Shown here one piece after another: positions 40,449 to 50,527 of a stretch of DNA of 64,000 nucleotides. Made by a program: the position numbers and the translations under genes. Position 1 is the stretch's first letter; the number at the start of each line of letters is the position of its first letter. The notes under the pieces are model-generated. The model worked only from the letters and a program-made list of their open reading frames with translations, was not told the origin of the DNA and did not search any database. Source of the stretch: Nocardioides sp. YR527 (GTDB lineage: Bacteria; Actinomycetota; Actinomycetes; Propionibacteriales; Nocardioidaceae); NCBI RefSeq assembly GCF_900101045.1, contig NZ_FNFN01000001.1, forward strand, positions 124,001 to 188,000, given 5' to 3'.

Positions 40449-43415
40449 GTGGCGGAGCAGCAGCTGATCATCCGGGGAGCCCGGGAGCACAACCTGAAGG
40501 ATGTCTCCCTCGATCTGCCTCGGGACTCGATGATCGTGTTCACCGGTCTGTCCGGAAGCGGGAAGTCGAGCCTCGCGTTCGACACCATCTTCGCGGAGGG
40601 CCAACGCCGCTACGTCGAGTCGCTGTCGGCCTACGCCCGACAGTTCCTCGGTCAGATGGACAAGCCCGACGTCGACTTCATCGAGGGGCTCTCCCCGGCG
40701 GTGTCGATCGACCAGAAGTCGACCTCGAAGAACCCGCGCTCGACGGTCGGCACCATCACCGAGGTCTACGACTACCTGCGTCTGCTCTACGCCCGCGCGG
40801 GGCGGCCGCACTGCCCGACCTGTGGCGCGCCGATCGAGCGGCAGACGCCGCAGCAGATCGTCGACCACGTGCTCGCGCTGGAGGAGGGGCGCCGCTTCCA
40901 GGTGCTGAGCCCGGTGATCCGGGCCCGCAAGGGGGAGTACGTCGAGCTCTTCAGCCAGCTGCAGCAGCAGGGCTACTCCCGGGTGCGGGTCGACGGCGAG
41001 ACCCACCAGCTCGACGCGCCGCCGAAGCTGGAGAAGCAGAAGAAGCACACCATCGAGGTGGTCATCGACCGGCTCGCGGTCAAGGAGTCGTCCAAGCGGC
41101 GGCTGACCGACTCGGTCGAGACCGCGCTGGAGCTGGCCGGTGGCCTGGTCGTCTTCGACTTCGTCGACACTGGCGAGCAGATGAAGTTCTCCGAGCGGAT
41201 GTCGTGTCCCAACGACCACCTGCTCGACACCGACGAGCTCGAGCCGCGGTCGTTCTCGTTCAACTCGCCCTTCGGTGCCTGCCCGGCCTGCACCGGTCTC
41301 GGCACCCGGATGGAGGTCGACCCCGAGCTGGTCGTCCCCAACCCGGCGGCCACGCTCGCCGAGGGCGCGCTGCAGCCCTGGTCCCAGGCCCACGTCGCCG
41401 AATACTTCCTGCGCCTCCTGGAGGCACTCGGTGGTGAGCTCGGCTTCGACCTGGACACCCCGTGGGACGACATCCCGGCCGCGGGTCAGAAGGCGATCCT
41501 CGACGGTCACGGACGCAAGGTGCACGTGGTCTCGGTCAACCGCTACGGCCGGCGCCGCTCCTACGACGCCGAGTTCGAGGGCGTACGCCGCTGGGTGGAG
41601 CGACGCCACAAGGAGGCCGAGTCCGACACCACCCGGGAGCGCTTCGAGGGCTACATGCGCCAGGTGCCGTGCCCGACCTGCCGGGGCACCCGGCTCAAGC
41701 CGGTCTCGACCTCGGTGACGCTGGGGGAGCGGAGTGAGGGCGGTCTCAACATCGCCGAGCTGTGTGCGCTGCCGATCAACGAGGCCGCGGAGTGGCTCGA
41801 CCAGGTCGAGCTCAGCGGCCGGGAGCGGCAGATCGCCGAGCAGGTGCTCAAGGAGATCCAGGCACGCCTGCGCTTCCTCCTCGATGTCGGCCTCGACTAC
41901 CTCTCCCTGGAGCGGCCCTCGGGATCGCTCTCCGGTGGTGAGGCCCAGCGGATCCGGCTCGCGACCCAGATCGGGTCCGGTCTGGTCGGTGTCCTCTACG
42001 TGCTGGACGAGCCCTCCATCGGCCTCCACCAGCGGGACAACCACCGGCTGATCGAGACCCTCGAGCGGCTCAAGCGTCTCGGCAACACCCTGATCGTCGT
42101 CGAGCACGACGAGGACACCATCAAGGTCGCCGACTGGGTCGTCGACATCGGCCCCGGGGCCGGCGAGCACGGCGGTCAGGTGATCCACTCCGGCACGGTC
42201 TCCGAGCTGCTCGCCAACGAGCAGTCGGTGACCGGGCAGTATCTGGCCGGCCGGCGCGAGATCGCCGTCCCGGCCGTACGCCGCCCCCGCACCGCCGGGC
42301 GCGAGCTGACCGTCCACGGTGCCAAGGAGAACAACCTCAAGGACATCGACGTCACCTTCCCGCTGGGGCTCTTCCTCGCGGTCACCGGCGTCTCCGGCTC
42401 GGGCAAGTCGACGCTCGTCAACGACATCCTCTACACCGCCCTGGCCAAGGAGTTCTACCGCGCCCGCACCGTTCCGGGCCGGCACACCAAGATCTCCGGC
42501 CTGGACAACGTCGACAAGGTGATCCACGTCGACCAGTCCCCGATCGGGCGCACACCGCGGTCCAACCCGGCCACCTACACCGGCGTCTTCGACCACATCC
42601 GCAAGCTCTTCGCCTCCACCCCGGAGGCCAAGATGCGGGGCTACCTGCAGGGCCGGTTCTCGTTCAACGTCAAGGGCGGGCGCTGCGAGGCCTGCTCGGG
42701 CGACGGCACGATCAAGATCGAGATGAACTTCCTGCCCGACGTCTACGTCCCGTGCGAGGTCTGCCACGGCGCGCGCTACAACCGCGAGACGCTCGAGGTG
42801 CACTACAAGGGCAAGTCGATCGCCGAGGTGCTCGACATGCCGATCGAGGAGGCCGTGGAGTTCTTCGCCGCGGTGCCCGCGATCGCGCGCCACATGAAGA
42901 CGCTGGTCGAGGTCGGCCTGGGCTACGTGCGGCTGGGGCAGCCCGCGACCACCCTGTCGGGTGGTGAGGCGCAGCGGGTCAAGCTCTCCGCCGAGCTGCA
43001 GAAGCGCTCGACAGGCAAGACCCTCTACGTCCTCGACGAGCCGACCACCGGCCTCCACTTCGAGGACATCCGCAAGCTCATCGGCGTGCTCTCCTCGCTG
43101 GTCGACAAGGGCAACACGGTGCTGGTGATCGAGCACAACCTCGACGTGATCAAGACCGCCGACTGGATCATCGACATGGGTCCGGAGGGCGGCAACCGCG
43201 GTGGCACGGTGATCGCCGAAGGCACTCCCGAGACGGTCGCCGCGACCCCTGGCAGCCACACCGGTGGCTTCCTCGCGCCACTGCTCGACGGCAAGGCCGC
43301 CGAGCAGCCGCCGGCCAAGCCGGTGAAGGCGAAGGCGGAGCCGGCCAAGGCAGCGGCCAAGAAGACGGCGGCGAAGAAGAAGCCGGCGACGAGGAAGAAG
43401 GTCAGCGCCTCCTGA
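40449..43415 (+). CDS. uvrA: Excinuclease ABC subunit A
   Basis: A 988-residue DNA damage recognition ATPase. Two ABC domains each have a split Walker A ([14 protein letters not shown] and [14 protein letters not shown]) and signature loops ([15 protein letters not shown] and [14 protein letters not shown]). Zinc-finger Cys sets occur as [24 protein letters not shown] and [18 protein letters not shown]. The last 35 residues are a Lys/Ala-rich, histone H1-like tail absent from most UvrA proteins. The GTG is preceded by GAGGAAAG. The SOS box points to LexA control. It acts with UvrB and UvrC; uvrC is about 7 kb downstream. Confidence 0.97.
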   Translation: MAEQQLIIRGAREHNLKDVSLDLPRDSMIVFTGLSGSGKSSLAFDTIFAEGQRRYVESLSAYARQFLGQMDKPDVDFIEGLSPAVSIDQKSTSKNPRSTVGTITEVYDYLRLLYARAGRPHCPTCGAPIERQTPQQIVDHVLALEEGRRFQVLSPVIRARKGEYVELFSQLQQQGYSRVRVDGETHQLDAPPKLEKQKKHTIEVVIDRLAVKESSKRRLTDSVETALELAGGLVVFDFVDTGEQMKFSERMSCPNDHLLDTDELEPRSFSFNSPFGACPACTGLGTRMEVDPELVVPNPAATLAEGALQPWSQAHVAEYFLRLLEALGGELGFDLDTPWDDIPAAGQKAILDGHGRKVHVVSVNRYGRRRSYDAEFEGVRRWVERRHKEAESDTTRERFEGYMRQVPCPTCRGTRLKPVSTSVTLGERSEGGLNIAELCALPINEAAEWLDQVELSGRERQIAEQVLKEIQARLRFLLDVGLDYLSLERPSGSLSGGEAQRIRLATQIGSGLVGVLYVLDEPSIGLHQRDNHRLIETLERLKRLGNTLIVVEHDEDTIKVADWVVDIGPGAGEHGGQVIHSGTVSELLANEQSVTGQYLAGRREIAVPAVRRPRTAGRELTVHGAKENNLKDIDVTFPLGLFLAVTGVSGSGKSTLVNDILYTALAKEFYRARTVPGRHTKISGLDNVDKVIHVDQSPIGRTPRSNPATYTGVFDHIRKLFASTPEAKMRGYLQGRFSFNVKGGRCEACSGDGTIKIEMNFLPDVYVPCEVCHGARYNRETLEVHYKGKSIAEVLDMPIEEAVEFFAAVPAIARHMKTLVEVGLGYVRLGQPATTLSGGEAQRVKLSAELQKRSTGKTLYVLDEPTTGLHFEDIRKLIGVLSSLVDKGNTVLVIEHNLDVIKTADWIIDMGPEGGNRGGTVIAEGTPETVAATPGSHTGGFLAPLLDGKAAEQPPAKPVKAKAEPAKAAAKKTAAKKKPATRKKVSAS

Positions 43416-43490
43416 CCCGAGATCGAGATTTACCCGAAGGTTTGCGCTCGGCGAGGGACCTGCGTTGCCGGCGTGCCTATTCTGGGCAGC

Positions 43491-43913
43491 ATGAGTGAAT
43501 CTCGAATCACCCGGCGCAAGGTCGTCACCGGCACCGCGGTGACCGCGGTCGGCGTCCCTCTCCTGGCAGCATGCGGCGGTGGAGATGGCGACACCGGCTC
43601 CTCGGGTGACGGGGGGTCAGGTGGTGGCGGCCCGCTGGTAGCGACCAGCGAGGTCCCGGTCGGTGGGGGAGTGATCGTCGCCGACCGCAACCTGGTGGCC
43701 ACCCAGCCCACCGAGGGGACCTTCAAGGTCTTCTCCGCGGTCTGCACCCATCGGAGCTGCGCGGTCACGAAGGTCGCCGGCGGCACCATCGACTGCCCGT
43801 GCCACGGCAGCCGGTTCTCGATCGAGGACGGCTCGGTGACGCAGGGACCGGCGACAAGTCCGCTGGAGGAGGTCGCCTTCGAGGTCACCAACGACGAGAT
43901 CGTCCCCAGCTGA
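43491..43913 (+). CDS. Tat-exported Rieske [2Fe-2S] lipoprotein
   Basis: 140 residues. A twin-arginine motif (ITRRKVVTG) and hydrophobic stretch end in a lipobox (LLAAC), then a Gly/Ser/Asp linker and a Rieske domain (about 50-140) with CTHRSC and CPCHGS providing two Cys and two His. The HGSRF and GPATSPLEEVAFEV ends are typical. Folding with the cluster before export explains the Tat signal. It probably carries electrons at the outer face of the membrane; a quinol:cytochrome c partner is not encoded nearby. TATTCT lies seven bases before the ATG, so it is probably leaderless. Confidence 0.9.
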   Translation: MSESRITRRKVVTGTAVTAVGVPLLAACGGGDGDTGSSGDGGSGGGGPLVATSEVPVGGGVIVADRNLVATQPTEGTFKVFSAVCTHRSCAVTKVAGGTIDCPCHGSRFSIEDGSVTQGPATSPLEEVAFEVTNDEIVPS

Positions 43914-43935
43914 GCCACCCTCGGCCTGAGGTGGA

Positions 43936-45219
43936 TCAGGCGCGCGCGAGGGCCTGTGCCCGCCACAGCTCGTCGCGCGGGGAACGACGGCGGTCGAGAC
44001 GGGCGTCGAGCAGCACCCGGGCCTCGTCCCAGCGGTCGGCGCGGAGCAGGGCGGCGATGCGGGCTTCCTCGATGATCTCGCGCTGCGCGTCGGAGCCGCC
44101 GAGGCGACGGATCGACGGCGCGAGCACCGCGAGCCGATCGGCGGCGGCCGAGTTCTCGTCGCGGGCCATCAGCCCGAGCGCCTCGGCGAGCGGGGAGACG
44201 ACGGTGGCCATCGTCGGATGTACGTGCCCGGCTGCCCACGACCTCAGCTCGTCGAGAGCACCGGCGTCGCCGGTGGCGAGGTGGGTGACCGCGGTGTGCA
44301 TCGCCAGGAACGGGGTGGCGGGCCGGATCATCGTCTCGCGACCGGTGACGCGTACGACCTCGGCGATGTCGGGCACGTCGCGAGCACCCGGCGTGAGCGC
44401 CCACCGGAAGAGCAGCGAGCCGGAGTCGACCAGCGCCCGGCAGCCCAGGGCGTGCCCGGGCTGGAGCTGGGTCTCATAGCGGCGGCGTACGGCGTCGAGG
44501 TCGCCCAGTGAGAGCTCGTGCAGCGCGGCGTGCCAGGAGAAGTGGGAGAGCGAGTCGATCTGGGCGCCGTCGCCGAGCACCCAGGAGGACATCCACGTGA
44601 GTCCGGCCTCGTGGTCGCCGGTCTCGTAGTGGGCGTGCGCACGGGCGTGGGCGGAGTGGCCGGCGCCGGGCTCCACCGCCAGCGACGCACAGGAGAGCGA
44701 CATCGCGTCGTCGAAGCGGCGCTGCTCCTGGCGTACGAAAGCGAGCAGGCCGGCGAACCACCAGTCGTCGCCGTAGGCGGGCCTGGCGCGTTCGACGATC
44801 GCCCACGCCTCCTCGGGCACCTCGGTGGCGCCGGCGAAGGCGATGGTCGGCACCGCGGTCGAGAGCAGCAGAGCATCTCGCGGGAAGGCTGCAAGGTGGT
44901 CGATCAGCGGCCGCGGGTTGCCGCCGATGTGGGCCTCGACCGCGTGGACGTGGCTGCGTTCGCGCTCGGTCGCCCGGCGGGCGTGCAGCCGAGCCTGCTT
45001 CAGGCGAGCACCCACGTCGACGGGCGCGCACATCTCGTGGCCGAGCAGTGCCAGTGCGGCGTGTCCGAGCGCGAACGTCGGGTCGAGGACGATCGAGGCC
45101 GCGAAGGAGGCGAGGGCGCCGTCCCGTAGTCGGAGCACGTCGAGCAGCCCCTGGGAGTAGGCCAGGGCAGCTTCGTCACTGGTGGTCAGCGAGTATCCGT
45201 AGCGGTCACGACAAGGCAC
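43936..45219 (-). CDS. TPR-repeat protein
   Basis: A 427-residue soluble all-helical protein built from TPR-like units (for example LDPTFALGHAALALLGHEM, PAYGDDWWFAGLLAFVRQEQ, ALHELSLGDLDAVRRRYETQ). It resembles the family of 'tetratricopeptide repeat' proteins of about 430 residues in proteobacteria and actinobacteria that lack other domains. A protein-binding scaffold role is likely, but the partner is unknown. The start is a GTG at 45219. The gene follows the LacI gene by 60 bases on the same strand, with an AT-rich stretch (45225-45256) between them that contains ACCTAGGT and TAGTAT, possibly its own promoter. Confidence 0.75.
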   Translation of the reverse strand: MPCRDRYGYSLTTSDEAALAYSQGLLDVLRLRDGALASFAASIVLDPTFALGHAALALLGHEMCAPVDVGARLKQARLHARRATERERSHVHAVEAHIGGNPRPLIDHLAAFPRDALLLSTAVPTIAFAGATEVPEEAWAIVERARPAYGDDWWFAGLLAFVRQEQRRFDDAMSLSCASLAVEPGAGHSAHARAHAHYETGDHEAGLTWMSSWVLGDGAQIDSLSHFSWHAALHELSLGDLDAVRRRYETQLQPGHALGCRALVDSGSLLFRWALTPGARDVPDIAEVVRVTGRETMIRPATPFLAMHTAVTHLATGDAGALDELRSWAAGHVHPTMATVVSPLAEALGLMARDENSAAADRLAVLAPSIRRLGGSDAQREIIEEARIAALLRADRWDEARVLLDARLDRRRSPRDELWRAQALARA

Positions 45220-45279
45220 ATAACCATACTAGACCACTAGACTTTAAAACCTAGGTCGGCGCGGCGGATTTCCCCAGAG

Positions 45280-46314
45280 TCAGGGAGCCGGGAGCTCGCC
45301 GGAGCCACGGGGGATCAGCCGAGCGCCGATGGTGACCGTCTGGGGCGGTCCCGCGGTGTCGCCGGCGATGCGCTGGAAGAGGAGTCGCGCGGCGGCCGCG
45401 CCCATGGCGCCGGGGTCCTGCGCGACAACGGTGAGGCCCGGCTGGAGGAGATCGCCGAGCTCGACGTCGTCGAACCCGACCAGGGCCAGTCGGGTCGAGC
45501 GCCGGGCGAGCTCGCGAAGCACGCTGACGGTGGTGCGGCTGTTGCCGCACAGCAGCGCTGTCGCCGGTGAGCGCCCGTCGAGAAGCCGGTCCAGTGCTTC
45601 GGTGGTCGATGCGGGGGAAGGGGGTGCCTGCGTGACGAGATCGTCGGCGAAGGGGATCCTGGCGGCCTCGAGCGCCTCGCGATAGCCGCGCAGGCGCTCG
45701 CCGGCGGTGTAGATCTCGGGTGCGTCGCCGATGAAGCCGATGCGGCGGTGTCCGTGGGAGAGCAGATGGTCCACGCCGCGCCGGCTGCCGCCGCGGTTGT
45801 CGGTGAGGATCATGTCGGCCTCGATGTCACCGGGCGGGCGGTCGACGAACACGACCGGGATGCCGGCCTGCATCTCGGGGAGGAGGTAGGAGTGGCTGGT
45901 GCCGGCCGGCACGACGATCAGTCCGTCGACGCGCCGCTCGCAGAAGGCGAGAGCGAGCTCGCGCTCCCGGTCGGCGTCCTCGGCCGAGGAGCCGGCGAAG
46001 ACCATCGTGCCGTGCTCCCGGGCCACCTCCTCGACCGCGCGGGACAGGATCGAGTAGAACGGGTCGGCGACATCCTCGAGCAGCAGCCCGACGGTGCCGG
46101 ACCGTCCTTGCCGAAGGTCGCGGGCGCTGGCGTTGCGCCGGAACCCGAGCTGGGCGATCGACTCGAGCACGGCCGCGCGCAGGTCGTCGTTGACGTTCGA
46201 CTCGCCGTTGACCACCCGTGACACGGTCTTCAGGCTCACCCCGGCCGACGCCGCGACGTCTTTCATGGTCGGGCGGCGCTGCTGACGGGTCTGGTCGGAC
46301 GGAGGTGATGCCAC
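45280..46314 (-). CDS. LacI family transcriptional regulator
   Basis: A 344-residue repressor. The LacI HTH is at residues 17-70 (TMKDVAASAGVSLKTVSRVVNGESNV). The ligand-binding domain follows (VGLLLEDVADPFYSILSRAVEEVA, RRIGFIGDAPEIYTAGERLRGY). It is divergent from the GH92 gene, with a perfect LacI-type palindrome in the gap, so it most likely represses the mannosidase until a mannose-type sugar is present. The GTG at 46314 is the natural start. Confidence 0.9.
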   Translation of the reverse strand: MASPPSDQTRQQRRPTMKDVAASAGVSLKTVSRVVNGESNVNDDLRAAVLESIAQLGFRRNASARDLRQGRSGTVGLLLEDVADPFYSILSRAVEEVAREHGTMVFAGSSAEDADRERELALAFCERRVDGLIVVPAGTSHSYLLPEMQAGIPVVFVDRPPGDIEADMILTDNRGGSRRGVDHLLSHGHRRIGFIGDAPEIYTAGERLRGYREALEAARIPFADDLVTQAPPSPASTTEALDRLLDGRSPATALLCGNSRTTVSVLRELARRSTRLALVGFDDVELGDLLQPGLTVVAQDPGAMGAAAARLLFQRIAGDTAGPPQTVTIGARLIPRGSGELPAP

Positions 46315-46431
46315 GTGCTCAGCGTAAGACGCCGATCCGAGCGGGACAACGATGTCTCACTTCTTTCCCTCTGGTGGCGCGGATGACGCGGCTCGCAGAG
46401 AAGGCAAGCGTAAATCCTTGGCGAATCACGT

Positions 46432-46445
46432 TGACAACGTTGTCA
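46432..46445. promoter_or_regulatory. LacI-family operator
   Basis: TGACAAC-GTTGTCA is a perfect 14-bp palindrome with the central CG step common to LacI-family operators. It lies 49 bases before the GH92 start and about 118 bases from the LacI gene, so it could control both. Confidence 0.75.
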
Positions 46446-46493
46446 CACCACGGTTCCATCTGGGGTGGCCCCCATGTGAAGGAGATCACACCG

Positions 46494-49400
46494 ATGCATC
46501 GTTGGGACGTACCACGCAGAACGAGAGGCCGGGCCCGCCTGGCCGCGATGATCGCCGCGACGGCGGCGCTGATGGTCGCGATGAGCGGCACCGCACCCGC
46601 GCTCGCCACCCCTGATGAGCCCACGGCTCCGAAGAGCGACACCGCCGACCCCCAGCGGGCCGCGGACGGCGGGGACTGGGAGACCTCCTTCGAGGAGGAC
46701 GACCCGCAGCCCACCTGGGCCGACCTCGTCGACACCGATGACGACGGCGACCCGCGCAGCGCGGGTGTCGCCGGACCGGACCCGTTCGGCATCCCCGGTG
46801 ACATCTCCGAGCACATCACCGGCGTCAGCGCCAGCGGGGAGAACACCGGCTCCGGCGAGGGCGCGGCCGAGCTCGTCGACGGCGACATCAACACCAAGTG
46901 GCTGACCTTCGCGACCACCGGCTGGGTGCAGATCGAGCTCGACCAGCCCGTCAGCGTCGTGAAGTACGCCCTCACCTCGGCCAACGATGCCGCCGAGCGT
47001 GACCCCAAGGACTGGGTGATCCAGGGCTCCACCGACGGCCAGAGCTGGACGACCGTCGACACCCGCACCGGCCAGTCCTGGGACGAGCGCTTCCAGACAC
47101 GTGAGTTCGAGATCGCCTCTCCGCAGGCGTACTCGCACTACCGCATCGACATCTCCGCCAACCAGAGCGGCGGCCTCATCCAGCTCGCCGAGTGGCAGCT
47201 CTCCGACGGCTCCGAGCCCCCGCCGCCGCTGAAGAGCATGACCAGCCACCCCGACGACGGCCCCGCATCGGCCTACGCCGCGAAGTCGAAGGTCGGCTTC
47301 ACCGGCGTGCACGCCTTCGAGTACGCCGGCAAGATCACCGCCGACAAGGGCCACTCCTACAACCGCGTCTTCGACGTCGACATCCCGGTCGGTGCGGAGA
47401 CCGAGCTGTCCTACCTGGTCTTCCCGGAGTTCATCGAGGGTGACCTGAGCTACCCGAGCACCTACACCGCTGTCGACCTGGCATTCACCGACGGAACCCT
47501 GCTCTCCGAGCTGGGCGCGCTCGACGCGCAGGGCTACGTACTGTCCCCGGAGGGCCAGGGCGAGTCGAAGTCGCTCTACACCAACCAGTGGAACAAGAAG
47601 ACCTCGGTCATCGGCGAGGTCGCCGCGGGCAGGACGATCGACCGGATCCTGGTCGCCGTCGACGCGCCGAGCGGGCCGACGAAGTTCCGTGGCTGGTACG
47701 ACGACATCGCGATCACCGCCTCCCCGGACGAACCGCAGGTCACCAGCCGCGTCGACTACGCCGTCACCACCCGTGGCACCCAGTCGAGCGGCAGCTTCTC
47801 GCGAGGCAACAACATTCCGGCGACCGCGGTCCCGCACGGCTTCAACTTCTGGGCGCCGATGACCAACGCGGGCTCGCTGTCGTGGTTCTACCGCTACCAC
47901 CAGGACAACGACGCCCAGAACCGGACCAGCCTGCAGGCGCTGACCCTGAGCCACGAGACCAGCCCGTGGATGGGCGACCGGCAGACGTTCCAGGTGATGC
48001 CGTCGGCCGCCGCGGGCACCCCCGACCCGGGCCGCAACGCGCGCAGGCTCACCTTCGAGCACGCCAACGAGACCGCGCGGCCCTACTACTACAAGGTCGA
48101 CTTCGACAACGGCCAGCGGGCCGAGATCGCACCGACCGACCACGCGGCGGTGTTCCGGTTCACCTATCCCGGCGACGATGCCAGCCTGATCTTCGACAAC
48201 GTCAACAACGACGGCGGGCTGACCCTCGACCCGGCCGCTGGGACGCTGCAGGGCTTCACCGACACCCGAAGTGGCCTGTCGAACGGCGCCACCCGGATGT
48301 ACGTCTACGCGACCTTCGACCAGCCGGTCACCGGCGGCGGCAAGTACACCACCGGCGAGCGCCCGAACGTCCAGGGTCATCTCGAGTTCGACGCCGGCGC
48401 GGACAGGACGGTGACGATGCGCATCGCCACGAGCCTGATCGGCGTCGACCAGGCCCGGAAGAACCTCGAGCTCGAGATCGCCGACGACGACTTCGAGACG
48501 GTCAAGGACGACGCCAAGGCGATGTGGCAGGACAAGCTCGACGTCCTCGACATCCAGGGCGCGACCAAGGACCAGAAGACGACCGTCTACTCCAACCTCG
48601 CCCGGCTCTTCCTCTACCCCAACTCGGGTCACGAGAACACCGGCACCGCCGACGAGCCGGTCTGGAAGCATGCCGTCCAGTCGACCTCCGGTGACACCAA
48701 CCCGCCGGGCACCACGCCCACCCACACCGGCGCCGACATCGTGGACGGCAAGGTCTACGTGAACAACGGCTTCTGGGACACCTACCGCACGACCTGGGCG
48801 GCCTACTCCCTGTTCGAGCCGAGCCAGGCGGCCGAGATGGTCAACGGCTTCGTGCAGCAGTACAAGGACAACGGCTGGATCTCACGCTGGTCCTCACCGG
48901 GCTACGCCAACCTGATGACCGGGACCAGCTCGGACGTCTCCTTCGCCGACGCGTACGTCAAGGGGGTCAAGGGCATCGACGCCGAGGCGGCCTACGACGC
49001 AGCCGTGAAGAACGCCACCGTCCGGCCTCCGGGCTCCGCGACCAACTCGAACGTCGGCCGCAAGGGCATGCAGACCTCGGTGTTCCTCGGTTACACGCCC
49101 GCGGCCGTGAGCGAGGGCGTCTCCTGGGGGCTCGAGGGCTACATCAACGACTACGGCATCGGAAACATGGCCGCGAAGCTCGCCCAGCGCGACGGGATCT
49201 CCCGCGCCGAGAAGAAGCGGCTGAAGGAGGAGTCGGAGTACTTCCTCAGCCGGGCCCGCAACTATGTCAACACCTTCGACACCGAGGTGGGCTTCTTCCA
49301 GGGCCGCAACGCCGACGGCACCTTCAAGAAGTCGCCGGCGGACTACAACCCGCTGGTGTGGGGCAGCGACCACGACTACACCGAGACCAACGGGTGGAAC

Positions 49401-50468
49401 TTCGCGTTCCACACCCCGCAGGACGGCCAGGGCCTGGCCAACCTCTACGGCGGTCGCGGCGGGCTCGCGCAGAAGCTGGACACCTTCTTCTCCACGCCGG
49501 AGACGGGGGAGTACCCGGGCTCCTACGGCGGCATCATCCACGAGATCCGTGAGGCCCGTGACGTACGCATGGGGCAGTGGGGCTTCTCCAACCAGGTCAG
49601 CCACCACATCCCGTGGATGTACAGCTACACCGGCCAGCCCTGGAAGACGCAGGAGATCGTCCGCGAGACGCTGCGCCGGATGTACACCGGCTCCGAGATC
49701 GGGCAGGGCTACGCCGGTGACGAGGACAACGGCGAGACCTCGGCGTGGTACCTCTTCGCCTCCCTGGGCCTCTACCCGCTCCAGATGGGCAGCGAGAACC
49801 TCGTGCTCGGCTCGCCGCAGTTCACCAAGGCCACCCTCCGCCTCGAGGGCGGCAAGGACCTGGTGATCAAGGCACCGAAGAACAGCAACCGGAACATCTA
49901 CGTTCAGGGCGTCAAGATCGACGGCAAGAGGTGGGACAAGACGTACGTCTCCCACCAGGAGCTCGCCGACGGCGGCACCATCGAGTTCGACATGGGCTCG
50001 AAGCCGTCGCGCTGGGGCACCTCGCCCAGCGCCGTCCCGCCCTCGCTGACCACCGGCTCCCAGCCGGCAACTCCTCTCGCCGACAAGTCCGGTGCGGGGA
50101 AGGGCACGGTGTCGGCCAGCGGCAACGACGGCGAGACGTTGGTCGACAACGACTCCGGGACGCAGACGACCGTGGCCGGGGACGGCTGGGTGGAGTACCA
50201 GTTCTCCGGGACCAAGGTGCCGGTGTCCTTCTACACCCTCACCAACGGCGCCGAAGGTGGCTCGCCGAGCGGCTGGGTCGTCAAGGGCTCCAACGACGGC
50301 ACCGACTGGAAGGTCCTCGACCGGCGCTCGGGCGAGACGTTCGACTGGCAGCAGGCCACCCGGCCGTTCAAGCTCGAGTCGGCGTCGAAGTTCAGCCGGA
50401 TCCGGATCGAGTTCACCGGCTCGGCCGACGAGCAGATCACGCTCTCGGAGGTGGAGCTGCTGGGCTAG
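46494..50468 (+). CDS. Secreted GH92 alpha-mannosidase with two F5/8-type carbohydrate-binding domains
   Basis: 1324 residues. A signal peptide ([20 protein letters not shown]) is followed by an F5/8C domain (about 100-235, with [20 protein letters not shown]), a linker domain, and the two-part GH92 enzyme (about 340-1165). Signature blocks are [53 protein letters not shown] and [18 protein letters not shown], which include the Ca2+-site and catalytic acids. A second F5/8C domain closes the protein (about 1195-1324). It should cleave terminal alpha-mannose from glycans outside the cell. AAGGAG lies about nine bases before the ATG at 46494. LacI control is expected. Confidence 0.92.
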   Translation: MHRWDVPRRTRGRARLAAMIAATAALMVAMSGTAPALATPDEPTAPKSDTADPQRAADGGDWETSFEEDDPQPTWADLVDTDDDGDPRSAGVAGPDPFGIPGDISEHITGVSASGENTGSGEGAAELVDGDINTKWLTFATTGWVQIELDQPVSVVKYALTSANDAAERDPKDWVIQGSTDGQSWTTVDTRTGQSWDERFQTREFEIASPQAYSHYRIDISANQSGGLIQLAEWQLSDGSEPPPPLKSMTSHPDDGPASAYAAKSKVGFTGVHAFEYAGKITADKGHSYNRVFDVDIPVGAETELSYLVFPEFIEGDLSYPSTYTAVDLAFTDGTLLSELGALDAQGYVLSPEGQGESKSLYTNQWNKKTSVIGEVAAGRTIDRILVAVDAPSGPTKFRGWYDDIAITASPDEPQVTSRVDYAVTTRGTQSSGSFSRGNNIPATAVPHGFNFWAPMTNAGSLSWFYRYHQDNDAQNRTSLQALTLSHETSPWMGDRQTFQVMPSAAAGTPDPGRNARRLTFEHANETARPYYYKVDFDNGQRAEIAPTDHAAVFRFTYPGDDASLIFDNVNNDGGLTLDPAAGTLQGFTDTRSGLSNGATRMYVYATFDQPVTGGGKYTTGERPNVQGHLEFDAGADRTVTMRIATSLIGVDQARKNLELEIADDDFETVKDDAKAMWQDKLDVLDIQGATKDQKTTVYSNLARLFLYPNSGHENTGTADEPVWKHAVQSTSGDTNPPGTTPTHTGADIVDGKVYVNNGFWDTYRTTWAAYSLFEPSQAAEMVNGFVQQYKDNGWISRWSSPGYANLMTGTSSDVSFADAYVKGVKGIDAEAAYDAAVKNATVRPPGSATNSNVGRKGMQTSVFLGYTPAAVSEGVSWGLEGYINDYGIGNMAAKLAQRDGISRAEKKRLKEESEYFLSRARNYVNTFDTEVGFFQGRNADGTFKKSPADYNPLVWGSDHDYTETNGWNFAFHTPQDGQGLANLYGGRGGLAQKLDTFFSTPETGEYPGSYGGIIHEIREARDVRMGQWGFSNQVSHHIPWMYSYTGQPWKTQEIVRETLRRMYTGSEIGQGYAGDEDNGETSAWYLFASLGLYPLQMGSENLVLGSPQFTKATLRLEGGKDLVIKAPKNSNRNIYVQGVKIDGKRWDKTYVSHQELADGGTIEFDMGSKPSRWGTSPSAVPPSLTTGSQPATPLADKSGAGKGTVSASGNDGETLVDNDSGTQTTVAGDGWVEYQFSGTKVPVSFYTLTNGAEGGSPSGWVVKGSNDGTDWKVLDRRSGETFDWQQATRPFKLESASKFSRIRIEFTGSADEQITLSEVELLG

Positions 50469-50489
50469 CGATCCGGGCACAGCTGCGTG

Positions 50490-50525
50490 CCGCCAGCCTG
50501 TCGGTGCTCGCCGATAGGCTGGCGG
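50490..50525. terminator. Hairpin between GH92 and uvrC, overlapping the uvrC promoter
   Basis: CCGCCAGCCT (50490-50499) pairs with AGGCTGGCGG (50516-50525), and TCGG/CCGA extends it. The -10 TAGGCT (50515-50520) of uvrC lies in the right arm. It probably ends GH92 transcription. Confidence 0.65.
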
Positions 50526-50527
50526 AC

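Noticed and set aside
40296..43259. 987-codon minus-strand ORF opposite uvrA
   Set aside because: Antisense shadow of uvrA created by third-position GC bias; low-complexity product without domains.
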